Positions 11,441 through 22,600 of a stretch of DNA of 64,000 nucleotides are shown here, in pieces. The position numbers and the translations under genes are program-made. The notes under the pieces are model-generated. The model was not told where the DNA came from and did no database searches. It saw only the letters and a list, made by a program, of their open reading frames with translations. Each line of letters opens with the position of its first letter. The first letter of the stretch is position 1. Origin of the DNA: Epiperipatus broadwayi (Eukaryota; Onychophora; Udeonychophora; Euonychophora; Peripatidae); contig JAQFVV010006305.1 in the NCBI GenBank assembly GCA_028023455.1, positions 2,225,001-2,289,000 of the forward strand, written 5' to 3'.

Positions 11441-12949
11441 ATTTAAGGAGAAGTCACAATGCATCACATCACATCATGCTCTTATCAGGATATCAAACAG
11501 TATTATTACTAATCTTCTCCTTAAACCATGTTTAGTAATTTCTCTTATGTCCTAGGTCATGGGGATCAAGAAATTCCTTTTTAAAAAAAAATCAGATTGG
11601 CAATAGCAGGTAATAATATAAATAACAAGAAACAAATCTATTAAGTAAACAAAATAAAATTTATTAAAAGTATTATTAAATTATATTTTAAACACATATG
11701 AAATAATGTTAAGTAGTTGGATTCTATGATTATTATTGATAATGTAACTGCAATGTAATCTATTAATTATCTCAATGGATATTAACTTTAAAATCTTAAG
11801 GCATTATATGATGTTTTCTGAAGGAATAAATTTCCATAATAACTTAATAATTTCTATGATTTAGTCAATAAGTCAATTCGTAGGCATTGCACAAGCTAAC
11901 TTTGGGATGTGAGAGCACATATATTGCTTTTAATTTTATTTATCAGGTGACCAAGTTTAGATTCCAATCAAGTATCTTATTCTTGTCACATGTAAAATAT
12001 ATCTTTCAACTTTCTCAGCAATATGCATTGAGTCCTGTGTCAAATAATCATTATCGTATACATTAGTATTAAAGCAGTATGCCTCATTTATAAATACTCG
12101 GATTACATAAAAACAACCACCATGCAAATAATTAACTTTACTTAAATATATTTTAATATCTAAAGGTAAGTGCATAAATTACTAGTCTATGGTGGTATAC
12201 ATCATATATAACTATAAGATAAGGTGCATAAAATCTTTGGAACATATTTTCCTAAATACATATAAATATTTTGATATTTTTTTACTGCCTATAATATGGA
12301 TGTGGCATATATAATTTTATGATCAACTAGAATCTGCTTAAAGCTTTTGATTAATAAGTCAAGTCTACTTTAACCAAATTTATATAAAAAAGATTTCAGA
12401 GTTAGGTCAAACAACCACATTTCTTCTCCTTACTTTGATAAAAAAATTATATGAATGATGGTTCCACTAAACTATTTTTAAAATTGGATAACCTTCAGAG
12501 AGATTAATATACTTGTTCTCATATTACATTTACACGGTTTATAATATTTTTAAATAATTTAAATAATTATGAGGAGGATTTGCAAAAGGCAAACTATTGA
12601 TTTTAATTCGATATTTTCTTTTAAATAAATAATTTAATTACAGTTTATCTCACATTTCACTCTCTTTTTAACTTTTAACCTAATGCGATTTATATTCTTA
12701 ATCACAATTAATATACTATTTATAATATAATATACCATATACTCCGCAATTTGCACATCACAATGCACTTTTAACATATGATTTATTTTATCTCCACTTG
12801 CCTACAGCTTCAACTGTTCAGCAGTCACCATCAGAGTTACAACATTTAAACATATACAATTAATACCTATTCCTATATATATATATATATATATGAATTT
12901 GAATGAATTGTTAAATGTTGGTTACAATTATAATCATATATATAATGTT
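11441..12949. other. AT-rich non-coding stretch
   Basis: No coding exons were recognised. A (TA)n run lies at about 12875-12893. The last part leads into the Penelope relic that follows. Confidence 0.45.
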
Positions 12950-13310
12950 ATTAGGGATTTTAATATGATATAAGAATAAAAATTTTAATAACAATATTGA
13001 TCTTCCTGCTAACAAAAAGCTATGGATATCAATATCATATATTTCGAATAATGAAGTAAATTTTATAAGATTTATAAAGGTATATGTGATATTGCATTTT
13101 ACACACCTTCTATATTAAACAAATTAATAAATAATTCTGAAGATAAAACCTCATTTATAAATAAAAACTGTATCATTTATAAATGAATATGTAGGTGTGG
13201 CTGTGGATATATCGGTGAATCAAGATGTACATTGGAAAAAAGAACTAAAGAGCACTTGCTGTTGTTAAAGAGTTCAGAAATCGAATCAAAATTGCAAAGT
13301 AGATAATAAT
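12950..13310 (+). pseudogene. Penelope-like element GIY-YIG endonuclease relic
   Basis: Around 13090-13290 the plus strand reads FINKNCIIYK, a stop, then CRCGCGYIGESRCTLEKRTK and EHL. That corresponds to the GIY-YIG endonuclease of Penelope-like retroelements: a Cys-x-Cys-Gly segment, the YIGE motif, then an Arg/His-rich helix. Upstream, TPSILNKLINNS fits the linker before the endonuclease. In-frame stops show it is dead. The 3' side is cut near the LTR element that begins at 13529. Confidence 0.65.
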
Positions 13311-13528
13311 GTTTCAGCATCCATTCTTCATGACCATAATAATTCATGTATTTATGGTTTTAACTTCAATTACAATAACATTAAAATATTGCAAATTGAA
13401 AAAAATAACAAAAAATAAAATAAAAAAAGCTATGCTAATATACAAATACAAACATGACTTAATTAACAGGCAGGTGGCAACATTAAGATCACAGAATTGT
13501 GGGAAGGTTAGCCTTTTGAAGTGTTAGT

Positions 13529-16051
13529 TGAAACAGTAAGATTCGTATTCGAATCTTAAGTTTCACCTTTTTCTGTCGTTTCTCACTGACCGGTCTATCC
13601 GCCCAAATTTAAACTTTTTGGTATCGAATTGTGTGTGTAGCAGTATTAAAAATGTATAAATATATGTAGAATTCAGCATAAACACGCACACATTTCGATC
13701 TCAAATTAAAGGCAATAAATAGGGATAAAATAATATAATTTAGATTTCTTTTAGTTATATAATTTTGTATAATTTTAATCATTTATTTTGGATTATAAAG
13801 TTCGTATTTGTTGCTTTGTTTAAATTTCGTTTAATAATAATTCTAAAAAAATCTGATGTAATATTTAATTAAAAGTTAAAATAATCTTATGTTCCCTTTT
13901 TGTCTTTGAAATTTAAAAGCATCGGTCAGTGATAGATAATAGATTAATTAAAGAAAAATTCCCCAAAATGTAATTAGTAAATGTAAAATGTAAACAATAG
14001 AATGGCAGCTTTCTTTATAATTAAAACCAACAAAATGCATTGATTATCCTCAGGGCAGATTAAGTAGAACCTAAAAATACCTTAACAAAAATGTGAAAGA
14101 TCAAGATAAGAAAAGAGGCCATCTTAGACTTGCTGGAGACATTCACTTAAACTTTAGCTTTGCTCTCGATCACTGAGAGTCTCCAAAATATAAAAATAAA
14201 TTGTTCCTGCCAAGGTATGACCGAGTAAAAGCACCTAGATTATTCTCCATCGGGAGATGGCCTATCGGATGCCGAACTTTCCATTGCCCATCATAAATTC
14301 ACCATGAAGATCTGCTGCCTGAAATAAATGAGAAAGCTGCTGCTGCTGTTAAAATAAATGAAACACCTAAATACAAGAAAGAACTGCTAATCATGAACCT
14401 TTTGCTACTAAACTAATGGAATCAGAAAACTTCTTATAAAACAGGTACCTGTCTGCGTTCAAACTCTAGAGTACTCTAATAATATGCTATAGCTCTTCTT
14501 CATACTACTTATCTAAATTATAAAATGTAAAAACTACCATATGTATAACTAAAACTGAATAATTAACTTAATGTGTAAATTTCTCTAATAATCTAGCTTA
14601 CCTCATTCTATCTTTCTTGGGTGCGTATTTCTAAAATCTACATTTTATCTATATTTATTATTTAATTATTGCATGCTCATAATTGTCTCAATTTTCAAAG
14701 TTTAAATCTATGATCGCTTGAAATAGTGAGTGCGTGTCAAATTTTCATTAATATTTACTTTCATAAATAACTTAACTTTCATATAAACCGACACGCATTC
14801 AATGCATCATTTATTGTAATGCAGGGGTCTACTACTTCGCAAATGGCTGGCATATTAGTTGTAATAATTCCCAGTTTAGATATGTTTTGTATTTATTAAA
14901 TCTTAATGAATAATTCCAGAAAATTACATTTCTTTGAGAGTCGCCAACGTTCTTTAGTAAATGTTGATAATGTAGGGCCGAGTTAGAAATCTATTTAAAT
15001 CTTATCATAATCGTTTATACATTATACATGTGTTACGTTTTAGAGATGCGATGACCCATTCCGCCATGAAATTTCCGGATTCTTCAGGGTTGAAATTAAC
15101 CCCAGTCGTCCTACACAAGCGGGCATAATGGGTGCTCCCGTAGGACTTGACGTCATGCAGCCAGCCGGCAAACTGCGACATGGACCACTTGTCCCTGGTT
15201 ATGCTTATGTGACACCTTACTTCGTCGGGCCGATGGCAGAGACCAGCCCGACATTCTTATAAACTCATTCACGGCATTGCAGTTTCGATATACTGCCATT
15301 CCATATCGCCTTTCTAAAGCGTACCACGTGTTCCTTTACTTAATTTTATTATTCTATATATCACTCCGCCTCTGCATTATCTTCATAATTCACTCTCAAA
15401 TAAATGTTTGCCCTTAGTTATAAATAAATATTTTAATTAAATAAATATATGTCTGCCGCTACTCTTATAACCCTTACTTTAGACTCTTGCATTGCAAAGG
15501 TATAAATCCCTCCAGGCATGCATTAGAAATACTTACTCGAGAATTTTAGGTAGCTAGATTACGCCTTCAAATAAATGAATTCCTTTTGTAAACAAATAAA
15601 TAAATGTATTCTTTAAAATATAATCATGTCGCAAATCCCGCTACTGAAGCTTTTAATCCATAAAATATTGTTAGTAAATGATCTTATTAAAATGTGTTAA
15701 TAAATAATTTTAAACTATACGTCTGCAGTTACGTTTCATTTATTCGATACCCATTCTCTATAATATTTCCTCGATTATATAAATACGAATGTTTAACTAA
15801 TATTAGTTTGATTATTGGCTAACTCGAAAATAAAATCATGAATCTCTTGCATATCCCTGACCACCGTGCCTAAAGAAATATTTACTAATGTCGCAGCAGA
15901 TGCATTGTTTCGTGGATTGTATTGTGGAACCGACAAACTATGTTCGAACTCAGTACCACGGGTGGCTTCGCTACCTCGATGGTGCTGCTGTTCTGTGTGG
16001 TGGTCGAATTCTGCATTATGTTTACGAGTCACATGTTTTCTGACTGTTACA
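13529..16051 (+). repeat. left LTR, 2523 bp
   Basis: Starts TGAAACAGTAAG and ends TGACTGTTACA, nearly identical to the right LTR. The first 37 nt can fold into a hairpin (outer TGAAAC/GTTTCA, inner AAGATTCG/CGAATCTT). A GC-richer segment at about 15040-15260 contains a CRE-type TGACGTCA at 15148-15155 and is a candidate promoter region. Minus-strand ORFs near the 3' end are not supported as genes. Confidence 0.93.
15148..15155. promoter_or_regulatory. CRE/ATF-type palindrome in left LTR
   Basis: TGACGTCA, a consensus CREB/ATF binding palindrome, sits in the GC-richer segment of the left LTR. The right LTR has the same place altered to TGACGACGTCA (19657-19667) by a 3-bp change. Function is inferred only. 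Confidence 0.4.
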
Positions 16052-16071
16052 TAGTAGAATTTTTTTTTAGC

Positions 16072-16095
16072 GTTTGGCGCTTTCCAACGTGGAGC
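16072..16095 (+). promoter_or_regulatory. probable primer binding site
   Basis: About 20 bp after the left LTR the sequence reads TTTGGCGCTTTCCAACGTGG. Its TGGCGC start and ACGTGG continuation resemble the tRNA primer sites of Ty3/gypsy elements. The distance from the LTR end is longer than usual, so the exact border is uncertain. Confidence 0.55.
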
Positions 16096-16654
16096 TTTCG
16101 ATACAAAAAAACCCATATATACCCTGAGCAAAATATAACGCATATAAATTTCTTTTAGCGTTTGTTACTCGAGTTAGCTAATTATTCTATATATATACGA
16201 TTTTGTTTTGATAAAAATAATAAAAAAAAAAAATAAATCGAGTGAAATAATGTGGGTCGAGTAAATGAAGGGACAGCAGGCGTAATAACAAATTTAAGGA
16301 AAGCAGGGATGTGTGTGTAATTTAAGAAGGAACGAAAATACTCGGATCTAATGAAATATTTTTTTTTTATATATATATGTGAAAAAAAAAAGTAATCAGT
16401 CACTAAATGAGAAAGCAGATAGCATTGAATAATTTATTAAAGCACCAAATATATATATCATAGACAGCAGTGGCTTATTATATGCGTTACCAGTAGTTCA
16501 CTATAATATATATGTTAAATATGTTAAACGCAGCAATATAGAGATAGGGCAATGTAGAGTAGGTGAGGGCAGCGAAAGAGTGTTATAGGGCCAATATACC
16601 AGTGGGGAGTAGTCAAATGCTAGTAGTATAAAATAAATAAATCATATTAAGAAA

Positions 16655-17566
16655 ATGGAATCAGAAAATATTGATATAGAGCAAGTAGATTTATCTGAAG
16701 CTTTGGAGTCGACACCCGAGTGAAGGGAAGCTCCGCAACAATACAGAGGATCAATGGACTTTAATTTCAAGTTCATTGAGGAAATACTCAGACAGAATAT
16801 GCAAGAAATGAAGAAAATGTATGAGGAGGAAGTGAGAAAAAGAAGAGATGAAGAATCAAAACACAGACAGGAAGAAGAAAAGATAAGAGTTAGAGAATAT
16901 CAGGAATTTAAAGACACTATGTGGAGAGAGTTAGAAGCCATAAAGGAACATTTTGGAATATCCCCAGTTAGTAAAAAGGAAGAAGAGAGTAAAGATATGG
17001 AAAAGGAAAGGAAGTCAGAGAGATCCGACAAACCTATGATAGTAGAAGGGCAAGCAGGTAGTGTAGTAAATATGAAAAAGTGTGATGAGCAAAGAAACCT
17101 CATTCCAGCCGATGAAGGCCCACAAGAACCGGAGAAGGAAGTCAGCATTAAAGAAGAGATGAAGATGGACACTGGCATGACACCAACACGTTTGCATTTT
17201 GGTAAAGCGGACTCATTACTGATCAAGACGCCATTACCCATGGATGAACGTGAAATCAATATTGAAACTGACAGATGCAAGGCACACCGCCGCCTTACAG
17301 AAAGGGCAGAATGGAAATTACGAGCAGATCGGAGAAGCCAACATTTCCAGGTCGGGAACTATGTTTGGGTACGGAACTCTCAACAAAGTAACCGAGATAA
17401 AAGAGTATATAAAAAGTTCTTTCCTTTGTACCGGGGACCCTTTATAATTGATCGCACATGTGGCCCAAATGCATATTTATTAAAAGATGGAGATACCATA
17501 AAAGGGACATACAATGCCCGTAATCTCAAACCATGTAGGTATTATCCACCTGACCCGGGGTTGTAA
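16655..17566 (+). CDS. gag N-terminus fused to integrase C-terminus (defective)
   Basis: The open frame from 16754 encodes 270 residues. Residues 1-75 are highly charged and likely coiled coil (FIEEILRQNMQEMKKMYEEE), as in gag N-termini. From about residue 140 (TGMTPTRLHFGKA) it becomes the integrase end, followed by a basic helix and a chromatin-side domain with GNYVWVRNS, FFPLYRGPFII and GPNAYLLKDG. This matches the C-terminal GPY/F-type domain of Ty3/gypsy integrases. The middle of gag-pol is missing, yet the reading frame is kept across the join. An upstream in-frame ATG at 16655 begins MESENIDIEQVDLSEALEST and is cut by a TGA at 16721-16723, so the original gag start was probably there. 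It cannot act as an integrase, since the catalytic core is absent. A role as a structural helper is speculation. Confidence 0.85.
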
Positions 17567-18014
17567 AAATATTAGACTCTTAGGACGGTTATTAAACGTA
17601 TATGAAAATATTAAAATGAACTTGATATAATGAACTTGGTTGAATGGAATGTACTTTAGTCAAATAGGGTTTTAGATAGAAATTTTGTTATATATATTAT
17701 TGTTTTAATTACTATTACTCTCAAAATTTTTTTTTATATTATACTAACTAATCCTATTCTAAGAATTTTTTTTATATATATACATTCAGTTTAACTAATT
17801 ATTACTATGATTTTAACCAGACACGGCCAAATTAGGCCATTTTAATTAAACTATAAATTCTAGATCCGGGTATATAAATTGTTCGTTGCTTCATGTAATC
17901 TCTGCTTTCTATATTTCAATATATCTGTAAAAACAATAATGTTTTCGTATTTAAATTATGTAATGTAAAAATTTTTTTTTCTCTTTCTTGCCTCCTTTTG
18001 TCCTTCCTTAATTG

Positions 18015-18035
18015 TTCACGGGAAGTACGGGGAAA
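18015..18035 (+). other. polypurine tract candidate
   Basis: A purine-rich run (GGGAAGTACGGGGAAA) sits directly before the right LTR start at 18036. This is the expected place for plus-strand priming in LTR retrotransposons. It is interrupted by one TAC. Confidence 0.6.
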
Positions 18036-20564
18036 TGAAACAGTAAGATTCGTATTCGAATCTTAAGTTTCACCTTTTTCTGTCGTCTCTCACTGACCGG
18101 TCTATCCCGCCCAAATTTAAACTTTTTGGTATCGAATTGTGTGTGTAGCAATATTAAAAATGTATAAATATATGTAGAATTCAGCATAAACATGCACACA
18201 TTTCGATCTCAAATTAAAGGCAATAAATAGGGATAAAATAATATAATTTAGATTTCTTTTAGTTATATAATTTTGTATAATTTTAATCATTTATTTTGGA
18301 TTATAAAGTTCGTATTTATTGCTTTGTTTAAATTTCGTTTAATAATAATTCTAAAAAAATCTGATGTAATATTTAATTAAAAGTTAAAATAATCTTATGT
18401 TCCCTTTTTGTCTTTGAAATTTAAAAGCATCGGTCAGTGATAGATAATAGATTAATTAAAGAAAAATTCCCCAAAATGTAATTAGTAAATGTAAAATGTA
18501 AACAATAGAACGGCAGCTTTCTTTATAATTAAAACCAACAAAATGCATTGATTATCCTCAGGGCAGATTAAGTAGAACCTAAAAATACCTTAACAAAAAT
18601 GTGAAAGATCAAGATAAGAAAAGAGGCCATCTTAGACTTGCTGGAGACATTCACTTAAACTTTAGCTTTGCTCTCGATCACTGAGAGTCTCCAAAATATA
18701 AAAATAAATTGTTCCTGCCAAGGTATGACCGAGTAAAAGCACCTAGATTATTCTCCATCGGGAGATGGCCTATCGGATGCCGAACTTTCCATTGCCCATC
18801 ATAAATTCACCATGAAGATCTGCTGCCTGAAATAAATGAGAAAGCTGCTGCTGCTGTTAAAGTAAATGAAACGCCTAAATACAAAAAAGAACTGCTAATC
18901 ATGAACCTTTTGCTACTAAACTAATGGAATCAGAAAACTTCTTATAAAACAGGTACCTGTCTGTGTTCAAACTCTAGAGTACTCTAATAATATGCTATAG
19001 CTCTTCTTCATACTACTTATCTAAATTATAAAATGTAAAAACTACCATATGTATAACTAAAACTGAATAATTAACTTAATGTGTAAATTTCTCTAATAAT
19101 CTAGCTTACCTCATTCTATCTTTCTTGGGTGCGTATTTCTAAAATCTACATTTTATCTATATTTATTATTTAATTATTGCATGCTCATAATTGTCTCTAT
19201 TTTCAAAGTTTAAATCTATGATCGCTTGAAACAGTGAGTGCGTGTCAAATTTTCATTAATATTTACTTTCATAAATAACTTAATTTTCATATAAACCGAC
19301 ACGCATTCAATGCATCATTTATTGTAATGCAGGGGTCTACTACTTCGCAAATGGCTGGCATATTAGTTGTAATAATTCCCAGTTTATATATGTTTTGTAT
19401 TTATTAAATCTTAATGAATAATTCCAGCAAATTACATTTCTTTGAGAGTCGCCAACGTTCTTTTAGTAAATGTTGATAATGTAGGGCCGAGTTAGAAATC
19501 TATTTAAATCTTATCATAATCGTTTATACATTATACATGTGTTACGTTTTAGAGACGCGATGACCCATTCCACCGTGAAATTTCTGGATTCTTCAGGGTT
19601 GAAATTAACCCCAGTCGTCCTACACAAGCGGACATAATGGGTGCTCCTGTAGGACTTGACGACGTCATGCAGCCAGCTGGCAAACTGCGACATGGACCGC
19701 TTGTCCCTGGTTATGCTTATGTGACACCTTACTTCGTCGGGCCGATGGCAGAGACCAGCCCGACATTCTTATAAACTCATTCATGGCATTGCAGTTTCGA
19801 TATACTGCCATTCCATATCGCCTTTCTAAAGCATACCACATGTTCCTTTACTTAATTTTATTATTCTATATATCACTCCGCCTCTGCATTATCTTCATAA
19901 TTCACTCTCAAATAAATGTTTGCCCTTAGTTATAAAATAAATATTTTAATTAAATAAATATATGTCTGCCGCTACTCTTATAACCCTTACTTTAGACTCT
20001 TGCATTGCAAAGGTATAAATCCCTCCAGGCATGCATTAGAAATACTTACTCGAGAATTTTAGGTAGCTAGATTACGCCTTCAAATAAATGAATTCCTTTT
20101 GTAAACAAATAAATAAATGTATTCTTTAAAATATAATCATGTCGCAAATCCCGCTACTGAAGCTTTTAATCCATAAAATATTGTTAGTAAATGATCTTAT
20201 TAAAATGTGTTAATAAATAATTTTAAACTATACGTCTGCAGTTACGTTTCATTTATTCGATACCCATTCTATATAATATTTCCTCGATTATATAAATACG
20301 AATGTTTAACTAATATTAGTTTGATTATTGGCTAACTCGAAAATAAAATCATGAATCTCTTGCATATCCCTGACCACCATGCCTAAAGAAATATTTACTA
20401 ATGTCACAGCAGATGCGTTGTTTCGTGGATTGTATTGTGGAACCGACAAACTATGTTTGAACTCAGTACCACGGGTGACTTCGCTACCTCGATGGTGCTG
20501 CTGTTCTGTGTGGTGGTCGAATTCTGCATTATGTTTATGAGTCACACGTTTTCTGACTGTTACA
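18036..20564 (+). repeat. right LTR, 2529 bp
   Basis: Direct copy of 13529-16051 with scattered single-base changes and small indels. It ends TGACTGTTACA and is followed by the TAGT target duplication. It keeps the terminal 37-nt hairpin (18036-18072). Confidence 0.93.
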
Positions 20565-20711
20565 TAGTTGACAAAGACTATGAGGATAGTGAAAAGTGCT
20601 CCTAAGTGGATAAAATTTTTAAATATCTGATTACTGTATTTATTAAATATTCAATTATATAATTACGTATATTTTTGAAGAAATACAAACATCGAATTAT
20701 ATTATTACATA

Positions 20712-20790
20712 TATACTGAAGCAGTCAATCTGTGATGAGCTTCGTGGTTTCTCCAACTAACCAACCAACAGGGTTCAAATCCACCCTATA
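20712..20790 (+). other. possible tRNA-like sequence
   Basis: GGGTTCAAATCCACCC (about 20770-20786) contains a perfect Pol III B-box core. A D-arm-like GAGCTTCGTGGTTTCTC lies about 40 bp before it. No acceptor stem or anticodon loop could be confirmed, so it may be a decayed tRNA-derived SINE or chance. Confidence 0.3.
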
Positions 20791-20829
20791 GTTTAAATAA
20801 CATATACATTATATATATCTGCATTATGT

Positions 20830-22600
20830 GTACACACCCATCAATGTTAGAAATTTTTAGATTAATATATTTGAAAAGAATTCATGGTATTGTAATATTT
20901 TTAAGTAGTATTTATTTTAATGTATATATTTCACTTTATATCAAAATGTACCAAAAGGGTGAAAAGGAAATGAAATTGTTGAGAAGGTTCTGGAAATCAT
21001 TCATTATGTCAATTGTACAAAAATGCGGAAGGTAATAAGTCTAACATTTTTACTTTAAATTAAAAATATCTTGAAACCTCCATTAATAACTGTTAATGGA
21101 AAATTTATTGTTTATAAGAAAGTTCGAGAAATAGATTACCAGGCCTTATCGATATTTGCAATGGGATTAAGAAAGTTCATTGGATATAGCCTCAGGTAGT
21201 GACCTAAAAGCATTCCTGAAATACATCTGAATCAGTATAAATGGAGCTGATTTTACTTAAGAAAAAAAAGTTATGAACTGTTGCCAACATACTTCGCACC
21301 AGTGTAATTTTTGAAAATGCTGTTAGAGTGGAGGAACCCAAGCCACTTTTCCTGTCTCTGAGACCATCTCGCCATGCCATGACTTAGCTCCTACCATTTA
21401 AAAATGCCTGAGCTGTTAGAAAGTACGGAGTCCAAGAAGAAATGCAGTCTGATCATAACCTGCCCCACAAATCAAAGAATGTCGCATTAAGATTGGATCC
21501 ATCCGCACCATTGCTCCGGAGGATCATGAGGTAATCAGTCCAAGAATCATCTTAGTTGCCTTCCCCTATTCATAAACATTTAATCATAAATGTAACACTT
21601 TTCCCTGTAATTTTTCTTGATATTTTAACTTGCTAACAAGCACTATAAAATAATTCTATCAATGTTGTATACTGATTTTCTATAACCTTAATGAATCTCA
21701 ATGTATACTTACTAATCCAACTAATGCTTCTTACTGTAAATATAATTGTGTGATAGTAACCTAAAATAGTATTTTTTCATATTTCATTTTATTATATATA
21801 ATGCTTGTCAATCAAACCCAATCTCATGAGCTCCATGTCTGTTTTGCTTCTGCTCCAAAAAGGGGGGGGGGTAATTATTTGATCTTTATTCATTTCTAAA
21901 ATAGCTCGTGAGGTTGAGTTTTCTGTCCATTCAGAATCACTTAATGCAATTTGTTTAAAACTTATTCATAATTTTCCAATCTGGGTGCACTTTGGTGTCC
22001 ATTTTGATTTTATTGCTTTATTTTAATAATCATTGCCAAAATGCTGGCGGCCATTTGATTTTGTTAGCCGCACTCTTTTCAAGTGCACAAATTTGTTTTT
22101 TTTTTTAAAATATATTTTAAACAAAATGGGATTGATTTAAGAAGGGGGGAGAAATGGGTCATTATTTAAACATATCATTGCAATACACATTAAACTATTT
22201 AAGGTTTTCTTTTCTTATTAAATTAAATAATTCATTTCTTTATTGTCGCGTTGCTAGCATATGTCAGAAAATATATTTTGTTTTGTTTGGGTCCGTCTGT
22301 ACCGTCACTCCGAAGGATCCCAAACTCTCTTGTTGCTTTGCATTCTTCTTCCAACTATATTTTATTGCCTTGATCGTATCTGTTCGTACCATCGCTCCGG
22401 AGGATTACGAAATTTCTCATCTTATACACCTGGAACAAGCAAGTTAGAGTAGAGAAGCTCTGCATGGATTGTCGTATGCTGGACCATAGCAACTTCCTAT
22501 GTACCTCTCCATAAAGTATTGCTCCGCCTGAAGCGCGAGCATCACCTCATCGAATAGAAGAATGATGAAGTCTTATTGGCTAAAGTCGCCGTATTTCCTT
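20830..22600. other. non-coding region with unclassified old repeat
   Basis: No coding family was recognised. The interval 21050-22590 is less AT-rich than its surroundings and carries three versions of a CTCCGGAGGAT-containing motif, listed separately. It is probably one or more old transposon remnants of unknown type. Confidence 0.4.
21495..22411 (+). repeat. three dispersed copies of a CCGGAGGAT-type motif
   Basis: Related strings occur at 21495-21530 (GCACCATTGCTCCGGAGGAT), 22291-22321 (GTACCGTCACTCCGAAGGAT) and 22378-22411 (GTACCATCGCTCCGGAGGAT). Each is preceded by a TCCGTC/TCTGTT-like lead. All are on the same strand, about 770 bp and 90 bp apart. Function unknown. Confidence 0.6.

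Larger units (their letters stand above)
13525..20568 (+). mobile_element. Ty3/gypsy LTR retrotransposon, internally deleted
   Basis: Two long direct repeats (13529-16051 and 18036-20564) begin TGAAACAG and end TGTTACA. They are flanked by the 4-bp duplication TAGT at 13525-13528 and 20565-20568. The internal part is only about 2 kb. It has a primer-binding-like site after the left LTR, one ORF joining a gag N-terminus to an integrase C-terminus, and a purine-rich tract before the right LTR. Protease, reverse transcriptase, RNase H and the integrase core are missing, so it could move only with help from another element. The LTR copies differ at a small number of positions, which suggests a fairly recent insertion. 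Confidence 0.93.

Noticed and set aside
15793-16143. 116-residue minus-strand ORF at the end of the left LTR, partly repeated at 20306-20545
   Set aside because: It lies across the LTR end and its N-terminus runs into internal element sequence. It shows no known domain, and the repeat simply reflects the LTR duplication.
20712-20790. Functional tRNA gene
   Set aside because: Only the B box is good; no acceptor stem or anticodon arm. Kept as a low-confidence tRNA-like entry.
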